Positions 23,950 through 32,334 of a stretch of 64,000 nt of DNA are shown piece after piece (the first letter of the stretch is position 1; each line of letters begins with the position of its first letter). Origin of the DNA: Clostridiales bacterium (GTDB lineage Bacteria; Bacillota; Clostridia; Christensenellales; Aristaeellaceae). The position numbers and the translations under genes are program-made. The notes under the pieces were generated by a model. That model made no database searches. It was given only the letters and a program-made list of their open reading frames with translations, and had not been told where the DNA came from. Where the stretch lies: positions 1-64,000 of the forward strand of contig JAIKWZ010000025.1 of NCBI GenBank assembly GCA_024684375.1. The letters are read 5' to 3'.

Positions 23950-26029
23950 TATGTTTCATCCCCCTTCGGTAATGATTGATAAGGCAGCCGTCCAGCAGTA
24001 TCTGAAGCTCGTCATCCGTAAGCCCGGGCAGTGCCAGCCCTATCGAGCTTTCGCCCCCGTTTACACTGGCGGTGAACTCGCGCCTGCCGTCCAGCAGTGC
24101 CGCCTTTATCCCTTTTACGGTCACTGTGTCTCCGACTTTCACGGAAACGGCGTCTAGGCTCACGAACGGGAAAATGCCCCAGTTCACAAGGTTGGAACGG
24201 TAACGCTTGGTGGCGTAGCTCACGGCGATGTTCGCGGCGCCGCCCAGCACCCTCTGGCAGGAAGCGGCCTGCTCACGGGCCGAACCGTCGCCGGGGCAGA
24301 CCGCGCATACGCAACTGAAGCCGCCCGCGTCACGCGCCTGTTTGGAACGGGCGGCGTAACCGGGATCGCGGCGGGAAAGCGTAAATTCCGCCAGCCGCGC
24401 GGGATTCGAGCGGTAGCTGGAAGTCTCACCGGAAGGTATAAGCTCGTCCGTGGTGGTGACCGGGTCGGTAAGCACGGACGCGACCGTGAAGCTTAAGTCC
24501 TCGCCCAGCGGCGGGAATTCCGGCCAGTCGGCAATATTCGGGCCGAAGGCCAGTGGTGAGTCGGTTTCCGGCCTGCCTGTAAAGTCTTCCACCCTGCGCA
24601 GATACGGCAATGGATCAAAGCTGTACGGAGCGTCTGATACGTCCTCATATTCCAGCGTATCTGCGCCTGTGACGTGCCCCGCCGCCGCGCTGGCGGCTAT
24701 GGAACGGGCGTCCATAAGCGCTACGAAAGCCTTCTGGCCTTCTCCCGGTTTCGCGCCTTCCCGGAATGGGAAGTTGCGCGTGGTGTGGCGCAGGGCCAGT
24801 CCGCCGTTTTTGGGCGTATCCCCCGCCCCGAAGCAGGGGCCGCAGAAGCATGGCTTCATTACCGCGCCGCTGGCGAGCAGGTCCGCCGTGGCGCCTGAAC
24901 GCAGCAGCGCCAGTTCCTGTGGCACGCTGGCAGGATACACGTTCATGTCCCCGGCACCTCGCCCCCTTAGTATGGCGGCAGCGTTCAGCAGGTTTTCGTA
25001 CATGCCTCCCGCGCAGCCGGCGATCACATACTGGTCGGCGACAAGGCCATTATCGGTCCAGCGGGACACCAGTTCGCCGTCAAGCCCGGCGGCTTTTTCC
25101 GCTTCGCGCAGGACGTCGAGCGGTGTTTCGTTCAGCTGGCGGATCGAATAAGCGTTGCTTGGATGAAAAGGCAAAGCGATCATAGGCTCGATACTGTCAA
25201 GCTCTAACAGCAACGCCGCGTCATAGCACGCTCCCTCGTCGGGCGCCATTACGGAAAAACGGTCCTCCCGCCCGTGGGTCTTATACCAGCCCCGGGTCTT
25301 TTCGTCAGTGACCCAGACGGACGACAGGCAGGCTGTTTCGGTCGTCATCACGTCAATCCCAATGCGGAAATCTATGCTCAGGTTTCCAACGCCCGGGCCC
25401 GCGAACTCCAGTATCTTGTTTTTGAACAGTCCGTCCTTATACACTTTGGCGCACAGCGCGAGAGCCACGTCATGGGGTCCTACGCCGTGGCGAGGTTTCC
25501 CCATAAGGTAGACCAGCACCACTCCGGGACGGGTAGCAAAATCGTACGTGTTGCCCAGTAGCTGTTTGACCAGCTCGGGCCCGCCTTCCCCCACGCCCAT
25601 GGTGCCTAGCGCGCCGTAGCGCGTGTGGCTGTCAGAGCCCAGTATCATGCCCCCGCAGGAAGCCATCTGCTCCCGGGCATATTGGTGGATGACCGCCAGG
25701 TTGCGGGGAACGTATATGCCTCCGTATTTACGGGCAGCTGACAACCCGAAGGCGTGGTCGTCCTCGTTTATGGTGCCGCCCACGGCGCACAGGCTGTTGT
25801 GGCAGTTGGTAAACGCGTACGGCAGCGGAAACGCACACATGCCGCTCGCCCTCGCCGTCTGTATGATGCCCACATACGTAATATCGTGGGATATGAGCGC
25901 GTCAAAACGTATATTTGTTCCGCCGTGCGCCTCCAGTATGCGGCTCGACATGGTGCCCGTTCCGGGTTCGCCTTTTCCGGCGGCAACTTTTCCGTCCTTA
26001 AGCAGTACAGGGCCGTTCAACCAGAACAT
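23942..26029 (-). CDS. Aconitate hydratase family protein
   Basis: 695 residues. AHGGTNIRFDALISHDITYVG and ILGSDSHTRYGALGTMGVGEGG are aconitase motifs. The iron-sulfur cysteines are in IAGCAGGMYENL and CFCGPCFG. SYATKRYRSNLVNWGIFPFV is in the swivel domain near the end. It is shorter than AcnA (about 900) and matches the compact clostridial hydratase form. It converts citrate to isocitrate for the icd product downstream. AAGGAG precedes the ATG. Its promoter lies in the 223-base divergent interval shared with citrate synthase. Confidence 0.9.
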   Translation of the reverse strand: MFWLNGPVLLKDGKVAAGKGEPGTGTMSSRILEAHGGTNIRFDALISHDITYVGIIQTARASGMCAFPLPYAFTNCHNSLCAVGGTINEDDHAFGLSAARKYGGIYVPRNLAVIHQYAREQMASCGGMILGSDSHTRYGALGTMGVGEGGPELVKQLLGNTYDFATRPGVVLVYLMGKPRHGVGPHDVALALCAKVYKDGLFKNKILEFAGPGVGNLSIDFRIGIDVMTTETACLSSVWVTDEKTRGWYKTHGREDRFSVMAPDEGACYDAALLLELDSIEPMIALPFHPSNAYSIRQLNETPLDVLREAEKAAGLDGELVSRWTDNGLVADQYVIAGCAGGMYENLLNAAAILRGRGAGDMNVYPASVPQELALLRSGATADLLASGAVMKPCFCGPCFGAGDTPKNGGLALRHTTRNFPFREGAKPGEGQKAFVALMDARSIAASAAAGHVTGADTLEYEDVSDAPYSFDPLPYLRRVEDFTGRPETDSPLAFGPNIADWPEFPPLGEDLSFTVASVLTDPVTTTDELIPSGETSSYRSNPARLAEFTLSRRDPGYAARSKQARDAGGFSCVCAVCPGDGSAREQAASCQRVLGGAANIAVSYATKRYRSNLVNWGIFPFVSLDAVSVKVGDTVTVKGIKAALLDGRREFTASVNGGESSIGLALPGLTDDELQILLDGCLINHYRRGMKHNG

Positions 26030-26190
26030 ATGCCGTCTCCTTATTCATTGATTGGACCGCTGGCTTTCGCAGATAGTGCTGTTATTATATTGCAGAAAAC
26101 ATGAAAATGCAAGAAGAAAATAATGAAATATGCAGATTTTGCCCTGTTTACTTGCAAAGATTTGGTAAAAATAAATTTTTTGAGTAATAA

Positions 26191-26208
26191 TACTTGCATT
26201 TCCAAGTA
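26191..26208. promoter_or_regulatory. Inverted repeat over the citrate synthase -35 box
   Basis: TACTTG (26,191-26,196) and CAAGTA (26,203-26,208) form a dyad that covers the -35 element. A related half site, TTTACTTGCAAAG, lies about 42 bases upstream. This is a good operator candidate, for example for a citrate- or carbon-responsive regulator. Confidence 0.45.
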
Positions 26209-26222
26209 ATTTCGGATATAAT
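26194..26222 (+). promoter_or_regulatory. Promoter of citrate synthase
   Basis: TTGCAT, a 17-base spacer and a perfect TATAAT, 31 bases before the ATG. Confidence 0.8.
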
Positions 26223-26252
26223 CCAGTAATATCCTAACCTGGAGGTAAGCCC

Positions 26253-27623
26253 ATGCAGTTCATGCCAAAGAACGAAGTGATAGACGGATACGTGCGGCGG
26301 CTGAGCGAGAACATCCGTTCCCGCTACGAGATAGAGCCCAAACAGTTCCGTTCATATAACGTAAAGCGCGGTCTGCGCAACTCTGACGGAACAGGCGTGC
26401 TCGCTGGCGTTACGAACATAGGCAGCGTACAGGGATACATGATGCTGGACGGCGACCCCATCCCCATGCCCGGCCGTCTGTATTACCGCGGTCTTGACAT
26501 CAACGACCTTATCCGTGAACAGGTGCGGCAGGGCGTATTCGGCTTTGAGGAGGTCTGCTATCTTTTACTGCTGGGCAAACTCCCCACCAAAGAGGAACTG
26601 GCCGCGTTCAACAGTGTTATAGCGGCGGCGCGGCACATGCCTGACGGCTACAACGAGACCGTGCTGTTCAAAGCCCCCAACCAAAGCATAATGAACAAGC
26701 TGGCTTCCGGCGTGCTGAGCCTGTACTCATATGACGAGGCGCCGGACGACACTTCCCCGGAAAACGTGCTCAGGCAGTCCATAGAGCTTATCGCGCGCCT
26801 GCCCATCATCGTGTCCAACGCGTACAACATTAAAAGACATTACTTCAACAACGATTCCCTGTACCTGCACGTGCCCATGGACGAGCTCTCCATAGCTGAA
26901 AATATACTCCGCATGCTGCGCAGTGACAAAAGCTATACTTCTGAGGAAGCGCATCTGCTGGACATCATGCTCACCCTTCAGGCGGAACACGGCGGCGGCA
27001 ACAACTCCGCTTTCACCTGCCGCGTGCTCACCTCCACGGGCACGGACACTTACGGTGCCATTTGCGGGGCCATCAATTCCCTTAAGGGCCCCCTGCACGG
27101 CGGCGCAAACGCGAAAGTCATGCAGATGTTCAACGGCATAAAATCCCACCTTCCGGACAACTGCAGCGACAAACAGCTGGCGGAATACCTGGAACTCATC
27201 ATAGAAGGCAAGGCCAACGACGGCACCGGGAAGATATACGGGCTCGGCCACGCGGTGTACACCACCAGCGACCCGCGCACCTTGCTCGTTAAGGAATACT
27301 CCCGCGAGATGGCTGAGAAGACCGGAGCCAAGCAGGACTTTGACCTGATGGAGCGCATCGAGCGCATAGGTCTTGAACTGCTCGCGCAGAAACTTCCCGG
27401 CCATAAAATGATGTGTGCGAACGTGGATATGTACTCCGGCCTGGTGTATTCCATGCTGGGTATCCCGGAAGATATGTTTACTCCCCTGTTCGCTATCGCC
27501 CGCGTTTCCGGCTGGTGCGCTCACCGCCTGGAGGAACTTATCTCCGGCGGCCGCCTAATACGCCCTGGCTACAAGGCCGTCATGCAGATGTCCGGTTACG
27601 TACCGATAGAAGAACGTACATAG
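26253..27623 (+). CDS. gltA: Citrate synthase
   Basis: 456 residues. The two catalytic His are in LQAEHGGGNNSAFTCRVL and IYGLGHAVYTTSDPR, and the catalytic Asp in MMCANVDMYSGLVYSMLG. GPLHGGANAKVMQMF is the conserved substrate segment. The N-terminal extension of about 50 residues is as in long clostridial forms. It condenses oxaloacetate and acetyl-CoA, feeding the divergent aconitase/icd pair toward glutamate. Start ATG 26,253 with CTGGAGG upstream. No terminator follows; the convergent truncated gene overlaps its last 44 bases. Confidence 0.95.
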   Translation: MQFMPKNEVIDGYVRRLSENIRSRYEIEPKQFRSYNVKRGLRNSDGTGVLAGVTNIGSVQGYMMLDGDPIPMPGRLYYRGLDINDLIREQVRQGVFGFEEVCYLLLLGKLPTKEELAAFNSVIAAARHMPDGYNETVLFKAPNQSIMNKLASGVLSLYSYDEAPDDTSPENVLRQSIELIARLPIIVSNAYNIKRHYFNNDSLYLHVPMDELSIAENILRMLRSDKSYTSEEAHLLDIMLTLQAEHGGGNNSAFTCRVLTSTGTDTYGAICGAINSLKGPLHGGANAKVMQMFNGIKSHLPDNCSDKQLAEYLELIIEGKANDGTGKIYGLGHAVYTTSDPRTLLVKEYSREMAEKTGAKQDFDLMERIERIGLELLAQKLPGHKMMCANVDMYSGLVYSMLGIPEDMFTPLFAIARVSGWCAHRLEELISGGRLIRPGYKAVMQMSGYVPIEERT

Positions 27624-28359
27624 AGCATAAAATCAGTGAGCGGCTTACGAACAACCCATACGTGCTGCAACAGAATATCAAGTCGAACAAAAGGATATGC
27701 TTCTCTGTATCCGGATGCATGTTGCCGGGGTCAATCTTATATCGACTGGCGTCGGTTGCCATGAGCGCTTCATTTTGTTTAATGGCAGCAAGCGCTGTAT
27801 CACACATCCGGTAAAAAACATCCAGCCTGGTGTTTTCTCCGGAACCCCAGTCGTCGTAGAATTCAATGCAATCGGCAAAATCACGGCAGTGAGTTGCCTT
27901 ATACAGATAATTATGATCCGGATCATAAAGTAAAAGGTATCCGGTCACTGAATGTAGATCGTCATTATAAATGTAACTGTCAGGGAAGTATTCATCACGA
28001 AGGCAATGGCTCTGATCCAAGAATTCATGAATAGCAGCTTGCTTCGTTATTATATCCACATCTGCAGCTTTGAATAGCTCAATAAACATATTTCGGACAG
28101 TTGCAGGTTCTTTCTTAGAAAACTCCACCAGTCCGTTCAACGGCTGAGTAAAACTGTCGATAAGGTTTGATGTTAGCTTTTTTACGGCATATAGTTTTTC
28201 AGGGAAATCTGCATCTGTGGCAGCAAGGGCTTCGGCCATCATGGGCTGGAAGCGTTGGACGATTTGCCATTTGTAGTACTCTTCATTTCCAGGACCATTC
28301 AATTCAGCAAAGCGTGTGATGTAGTGGTCTATGATTTGTTGAAGATGCTGTGTGTTCAT
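27580..28359 (-). pseudogene. Hypothetical gene, 3' truncated
   Basis: The frame encodes 259 residues with a good start (ATG 28,359, GAGG upstream). The first 235 or so look like a real soluble protein (DHYITRFAELNGPGNEEYYK, THCRDFADCIEFYDDWGSGE, YRMCDTALAAIKQNEAL). I recall similar N-terminal regions in larger clostridial proteins of restriction or defence loci but cannot name the function. The last 20 or so residues are read from the spacer and antisense to citrate synthase, so the 3' part was lost at a junction near 27,640. It lies 43 bases after the SNF2 helicase remnant on the same strand. Confidence 0.5.
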
Positions 28360-28402
28360 CTGTTTGTTCCTCGCTTCATAAACCGCGTCAATTATGAATG
28401 TA

Positions 28403-28708
28403 TCAATTGGAGTGTAATACTTGTATTTTTTTACTTTTACCTTCTTCCTTCACCTCTTCATTTGTTTGCTCGGCTGTTTCTTTGGCAGCAACACCTGAAT
28501 CGAATTCATCAAATAATGGGTTTTGTTCGTCCCCTTTTTCCTTGTTTATCCTATCTATCTCTTCTTGAATCAGCTTGCCAAATGTTTTATCCTCGATTCC
28601 TTCATCTATTTCGTTCGTTTTTTCAGCCGCAGCAGAAGTATCAGCAAAGTGTTCGAATTCAAGACGTTTTTTGTCAAGCAGATCTGTTATACGTTCATCA
28701 ATCGTATC
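28403..28708 (-). pseudogene. C-terminal remnant of a SNF2-type helicase
   Basis: 101 codons starting TIDERITDLLDKKRLEFEHF, the typical end of the helicase C domain in SNF2-type DNA translocases, then an acidic, Lys-rich tail and TGA. Everything upstream, including both ATPase domains, is missing. The cut falls exactly at the start of a 172-base recombinase segment (28,709). With the next gene it looks like the end of a defence or restriction operon. Confidence 0.65.
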
Positions 28709-28880
28709 ATTCCATGCTCATAAGCGGCGCTTCGCCGGAGGAGATCGCGTCTACGCTGACCGAAATGGCGATCCCCACCGGCGGCAGGCGCAGGGACGGC
28801 ACGCTCAACACCCACTGGTCCCCCTGGCAGGTCATGGCCGTCGCGCGCAATGAAAAGCACTGCGGCGATGTGCTGGCTCG
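28709..28880 (+). repeat. 172-base serine-recombinase segment, copy 1
   Basis: Differs from 35,453-35,624 at only three positions. In the plus frame it encodes SMLISGASPEEIASTLTEMA and later LNTHWSPWQVMAVARNEKHC, part of the recombinase domain. Both borders are abrupt: a helicase remnant on the left and a cut mobile-element gene on the right, each on the other strand. Confidence 0.9.
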
Positions 28881-29166
28881 CAATGATCGCCTCTTCCTTC
28901 TCCCTCGGTGTCTCCGGAGGCCTACTGCCCTCACTCTTCGGCAGATTATAGTTCTGCCGCTCAATAATCCCGCATTTCCGCTTCGTCTTCGCGATATTCA
29001 GGTGTGTTACATGAAATCCGTACTTCTCCTGTACCCATGCCTGGATCTGCTCATATGTAGCGCCTTGCTGAAACCGGGACATGTCCATGTCTTCGAAAGA
29101 GAATTCCACTCTGACATTCTGACTCGATATGTTTCCCTTGGAAAGTTGTACGACCGTCTCTCGCAT
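28881..29166 (-). pseudogene. Small mobile-element protein (RumA-like annotation), 3' truncated
   Basis: From ATG 29,166 the frame reads MRETVVQLSKGNISSQNVRV then SFEDMDMSRFQQGATYEQIQ and IAKTKRKCGIIERQNYNLPK. This short family is common in clostridial integrative elements and is often labelled 23S rRNA methyltransferase, although it has no visible methyltransferase motifs. About 95 codons remain before the recombinase segment at 28,880 interrupts it. Its start overlaps the tail of the five-repeat zinc protein in another frame. Confidence 0.55.
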
Positions 29167-30121
29167 GTTCCTTTTTAAGGCACCCGCAGCTTCTGGTGTT
29201 TCGGCGCACAAGATTATGCTCCCTTACAACTGTCTCGTGTCCACAGCTGCAGCGGCACAGCCAGCATCTGCAGCGCGCGCCTGTGGTTTCTGTGACCGGA
29301 TCGACTTCCATCAACACAGTAAGCCTGCCGATCACCTGTCCAACAAGGTCGGTTTTGGGTTTGGAAATATCCCGGCATTCGCAGCACACATCCGACGCCC
29401 GGAAAAGGGTGTCAACGGAAACCGTGAGCTCCCTGCCGCAGTCGCAGCGGCATTTCCAGTACGGCATAACGCGTATACCGGGCGCCGGAGAAACAAGCGT
29501 GAGTTTACCGAAACGCTTCCCCGGCCGCATATTCCCTTTGAGACATCCGCAGCTGCGCGTATGACCGGAACGAAGATCCCTCGTCATGACTGTCTTACTG
29601 TTCCCGCAGTCACATACGCAATCCCAGCGCTGCCCGTATGGCCTGTTGCTGCCCGGCAACGGCTCTGCCGGACCCGCGACCGTAAGCAGCCCGTAGCGGT
29701 TGCCGGTAAGATCGGGAAGATCTCTGGTTGGCGGTCTGTGCAGGCATCCGCAGGATCTGGTCCCGTCCGCTCTTCTCAGGGAAGACTGTCTGACCGTCTT
29801 GACATTGCCGCACTCACAGCGGCAGATCCAGAATCGTTCTCTGTGCGCATCCTGCGGGTGCGTTCTGTCTTCCTTTATGACTGTAAGCCTGCCGATCTTC
29901 TGCCCGGTCAGATCTACCCGTCTGTTCCTCTGCAGCCTGCCGCACCCGCAGCTCCTGACATGGCCACTTTTCAACTCTGACGGGATCACGGCTTTCGTAC
30001 TGCCGCAGTCGCACAGGCATTTCACGCGTTTGATCCTGGAACCATCTTTACGGAGCTTCGGTTCCGCCCAGGATAACACAAACAGTTTATTGAATCTGCG
30101 CCCTATGATGTCTTCTGCCAT
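29051..30121 (-). CDS. Protein with five tandem CxC...CxC zinc repeats
   Basis: 356 residues from ATG 30,121 (GGAGCGAGG upstream); the frame extends 12 codons further without a ribosome site. Five repeats of about 60 residues each read G..iGrLtVl ... W.CrCdCG ... RSCGC(L). CxC pairs are at residues 37/39, 102/104, 170/172, 226/228 and 291/293, matched by CGC pairs at 58/60, 124/126, 191/193, 247/249 (here CEC) and 312/314. Single copies occur in phage and mobile-element DNA-binding proteins, where they probably bind zinc. Repeat 4 has lost the SCGC form. The last 36 residues run out of frame over the next gene and may be a junction tail. DNA binding is inference. Confidence 0.75.
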   Translation of the reverse strand: MAEDIIGRRFNKLFVLSWAEPKLRKDGSRIKRVKCLCDCGSTKAVIPSELKSGHVRSCGCGRLQRNRRVDLTGQKIGRLTVIKEDRTHPQDAHRERFWICRCECGNVKTVRQSSLRRADGTRSCGCLHRPPTRDLPDLTGNRYGLLTVAGPAEPLPGSNRPYGQRWDCVCDCGNSKTVMTRDLRSGHTRSCGCLKGNMRPGKRFGKLTLVSPAPGIRVMPYWKCRCDCGRELTVSVDTLFRASDVCCECRDISKPKTDLVGQVIGRLTVLMEVDPVTETTGARCRCWLCRCSCGHETVVREHNLVRRNTRSCGCLKKEHARDGRTTFQGKHIESECQSGILFRRHGHVPVSARRYI

Positions 30122-30175
30122 TTCCCTCGCTCCATGTAAAAGGGACTGCCCTCCCATTTAAGGGATGGCGCACGC

Positions 30176-30454
30176 TCAGTTGTCCTTTACCGCGTCCCGC
30201 ATACGCTTGCCCGGCTTGAACACCGCCGCCGTATACGCCGGCACCGTCATCTCCTCCCCTGTATGCGGGTTTTTCGCCTTCCGCGCCTCACGTCTGCGCG
30301 TCAGGAACGTTCCGAAGCCCTGTATCGAGACTTCTTCGCCCTTGCCCAGCGCTTCGATGATGGCGTCAAAAACCGCGCTCACGGCCTTCTGCGCCGCCTC
30401 GCAGGGCATGTCGGTCAGGGCTGATACGCTCGTCACAAGTTCACTCTTTGTCAT
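30176..30454 (-). CDS. hup: DNA-binding protein HU
   Basis: 92 residues, the standard HU/IHF length. MTKSELVTSVSALTDM, VSIQGFGTFLTRRREARKAK and NPHTGEEMTVPA are the family motifs; the arm Pro is present. It bends DNA non-specifically. AAGGAG precedes ATG 30,454. It is upstream of the five-repeat zinc protein on the same strand, with 54 bases between, and is intact. It may be a mobile-element-borne copy rather than the main HU. Confidence 0.92.
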   Translation of the reverse strand: MTKSELVTSVSALTDMPCEAAQKAVSAVFDAIIEALGKGEEVSIQGFGTFLTRRREARKAKNPHTGEEMTVPAYTAAVFKPGKRMRDAVKDN

Positions 30455-30744
30455 GGTTGGTTCGCTCCTTTTTCGTTATTCGCGGGTGTTCCGCCGGGGC
30501 TGTTCGCGCTTCCCCTTCGTTCGTCCGCTGCACGCATATTACCTCTGATCGCCCTGTTAGTCCACCCCATTTCCATGGACAAAAGTGATAACTGTTAGTC
30601 TTAGAATAGTCACATAGAACCACGTTTTTTCGTACATGTTAAATCTTCCAAATACGCTTGTTCCGACGTCGCGTCCAACCGGAAAATGTGGCACAATATA
30701 AGCATAGCCAAATGGTTTTTTGAAAACGAGTATAGGAGCGCAGC
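30455..30744. other. Interval without a recognised gene
   Basis: 290 bases between HU and the phosphoesterase fragment. A minus-strand frame reads YSKTNSYHFCPWKWGGLTGR but has no ribosome site or full-length partner. I could not assign it; it may be another junction scrap. Confidence 0.4.
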
Positions 30745-30912
30745 ATGATATACATAACCGGCGACACCCACGGGGATTTCAGCCGCATAGAACGTTTCTG
30801 CGATATGGTCCGCCCTGACGTCAGGGATACGATGATCATACTCGGAGACGCGGGATTCAATTACTACGGCGACGAGCGCGACCGGAACAGAAAGCTGGTC
30901 ATGTCCCGCATA
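30745..30912 (+). pseudogene. Metallophosphoesterase, 3' truncated
   Basis: Starts well (TAGGAG, then ATG) with MIYITGDTHGDFSRIERFCD and MIILGDAGFNYYGDERDRNR, the first two metal motifs of calcineurin-like phosphoesterases. After KLVMSRI the reading leaves the family and joins an integrase fragment at about 30,909. The HGNHE and later His motifs are absent, so it cannot be active. About 56 of some 200 codons remain. Confidence 0.7.
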
Positions 30913-31301
30913 TCGATCTGCCTACGTCAAGGCAGTGCGTCAACAACCGGAAACACGTAAGGGACGCGATACCCATATACGTCATCGACAGGATACTGGA
31001 GCGATTCCCTGAAGGGCATCCGGATCGGATAGGGATCATGCTGGGTTACCACTGCGGCCTGAGGCTGGGAGAAGCATACGGTTTGGTCTGGGACGATGTC
31101 GATTTGATTTGGGGCTCGATCTATCTGCGGCGCCAGGTGCAATGGGATTCACAGAATCATGTCTACGTTATAGTGCCGCCTAAATACGATTCCAACCGGC
31201 GAATCAAGATGGACAACATTATCTGGGAATTCCTGAAGCGGGAAAAAGAGCGTCAGGACAGGGGGCGCTGTGAAGCAAGTGACAAATACATGCATTTATA
31301 G
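30909..31301 (+). pseudogene. Tyrosine recombinase (integrase), internal fragment
   Basis: In the frame ending at TAG 31,299-31,301 the text RIGIMLGYHCGLRLGEAYGL then VWDDVDL is the box I motif with the first catalytic Arg of phage integrases. The SAM-like N-terminal domain and the box II HxxR...Y end are both missing. The last part, REKERQDRGRCEASDKYMHL, ends at a stop. It may be the integrase of the element that used the tRNA-Arg site at 36,956. Confidence 0.75.
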
Positions 31302-31350
31302 ATTCACAAGCTTACGCCAATACTCTGATAGCATTAAAAATGCCTGTTAT

Positions 31351-32184
31351 TTATGGGAGTGTTCGCATATAATGCTGATATTTCTTAGGTGTCGTTCCGT
31401 AGTTCTTTTTGTAAACCTGAATAAAGTAATTGACATCGCCAAAACCATTTCGAGTTGCAATTTCCTGAATGGAAAGCGACGTTGAACAAAGATCTTTCCG
31501 TGCCATTGAAAGACGTTTATTTGTAAGGTACTGCCTCGGGCTAATGCCTATTTGTTCGGTAAACTGCTTTGTCAGATAGCTTGGAGAATAATGAAAGAGT
31601 TCGGCAATATCAGAAAGCTTGACTGCTTCACTGAAATGCATATCTATAAATTGCTTTACTTGGCTTATCGTTTGGGATATATTATTAGGAGAAAAGCCTG
31701 AAAAGTATTGTGGATAGCACCGATGGATCTCACAAAACAGCAGACCGTAATAATTCGACAAATACATTTTCTTCCACTTCTGACTGAGACTATCGTTCAT
31801 GTACGCAGTATATGCCTGCTCAAGTATTGATTCAAATACCTCATGATTCGTAGATAAATCCCATATCAAAGGTATTCTGCTTTCTCCACTTGAAAGAAAT
31901 GTCAAAAGTCCAGTCGATCCGTCCATGTCAGCAATATCTTCATCCGAAAACTGGGCCCAAAATCTGTCATAAGGATATCTCACGTTACCGACTCCGTGAT
32001 ATACTCCCTTAGGCGTGAATATCAGCATTCCCGGTTTGATCTGCACCTCCACCTGATAGCTGCTACCCTGCACCGGATAATAATGGAATATAACACTTCC
32101 CGTAACACAGTATTGTATCTCATAAACCGTATGTGAATGAGAAAATGTGGAGGGAAGAACATGGGTGTTTCTCTGTATCAGCAT
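31351..32184 (-). CDS. AraC-family transcriptional regulator
   Basis: 277 residues from ATG 32,184, with TGGAG seven bases upstream; the open frame continues to 32,295. The N-terminal cupin-like sensor contains FSHSHTVYEIQYCVTGSVIF. The C-terminal pair of helix-turn-helices spans about 180-277 (KLSDIAELFHYSPSYLTKQF and SIQEIATRNGFGDVNYFIQV). It is divergent from the sugar ABC operon 32,335-34,945 and most likely activates it in response to the imported sugar. Intact, unlike its neighbours. Confidence 0.88.
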   Translation of the reverse strand: MLIQRNTHVLPSTFSHSHTVYEIQYCVTGSVIFHYYPVQGSSYQVEVQIKPGMLIFTPKGVYHGVGNVRYPYDRFWAQFSDEDIADMDGSTGLLTFLSSGESRIPLIWDLSTNHEVFESILEQAYTAYMNDSLSQKWKKMYLSNYYGLLFCEIHRCYPQYFSGFSPNNISQTISQVKQFIDMHFSEAVKLSDIAELFHYSPSYLTKQFTEQIGISPRQYLTNKRLSMARKDLCSTSLSIQEIATRNGFGDVNYFIQVYKKNYGTTPKKYQHYMRTLP

Positions 32185-32299
32185 TGTACAACTCCATAAA
32201 TATGTAAAAAACAGATAAGTTTTACCTATTACAGGACTTAAAATATATATTTTCTGTCCAATTATCATTATACAATTGTTCTTGAGGAAAAGCAATAGT

Positions 32300-32314
32300 G
32301 TTATAGTTTATAAC
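32300..32314. promoter_or_regulatory. Palindrome GTTATA-GTT-TATAAC
   Basis: Perfect 6-base inverted repeat between the AraC regulator and the permease operon, 21 bases before the permease start. It could be an operator or part of the -10 region; I cannot separate these. Confidence 0.35.
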
Positions 32315-32334
32315 AAAACAGATTGAGGTGTATT

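Noticed and set aside
29051..29166. Overlap of the five-repeat protein and the RumA-like start as deliberate frame overlap
   Set aside because: The tail of the zinc protein after residue 320 loses its repeat pattern, so an accidental extension over a junction is more likely than dual coding.
30455..30744. Possible insertion-sequence end near GTGGACTAACAG
   Set aside because: No matching inverted partner and no transposase were found nearby.
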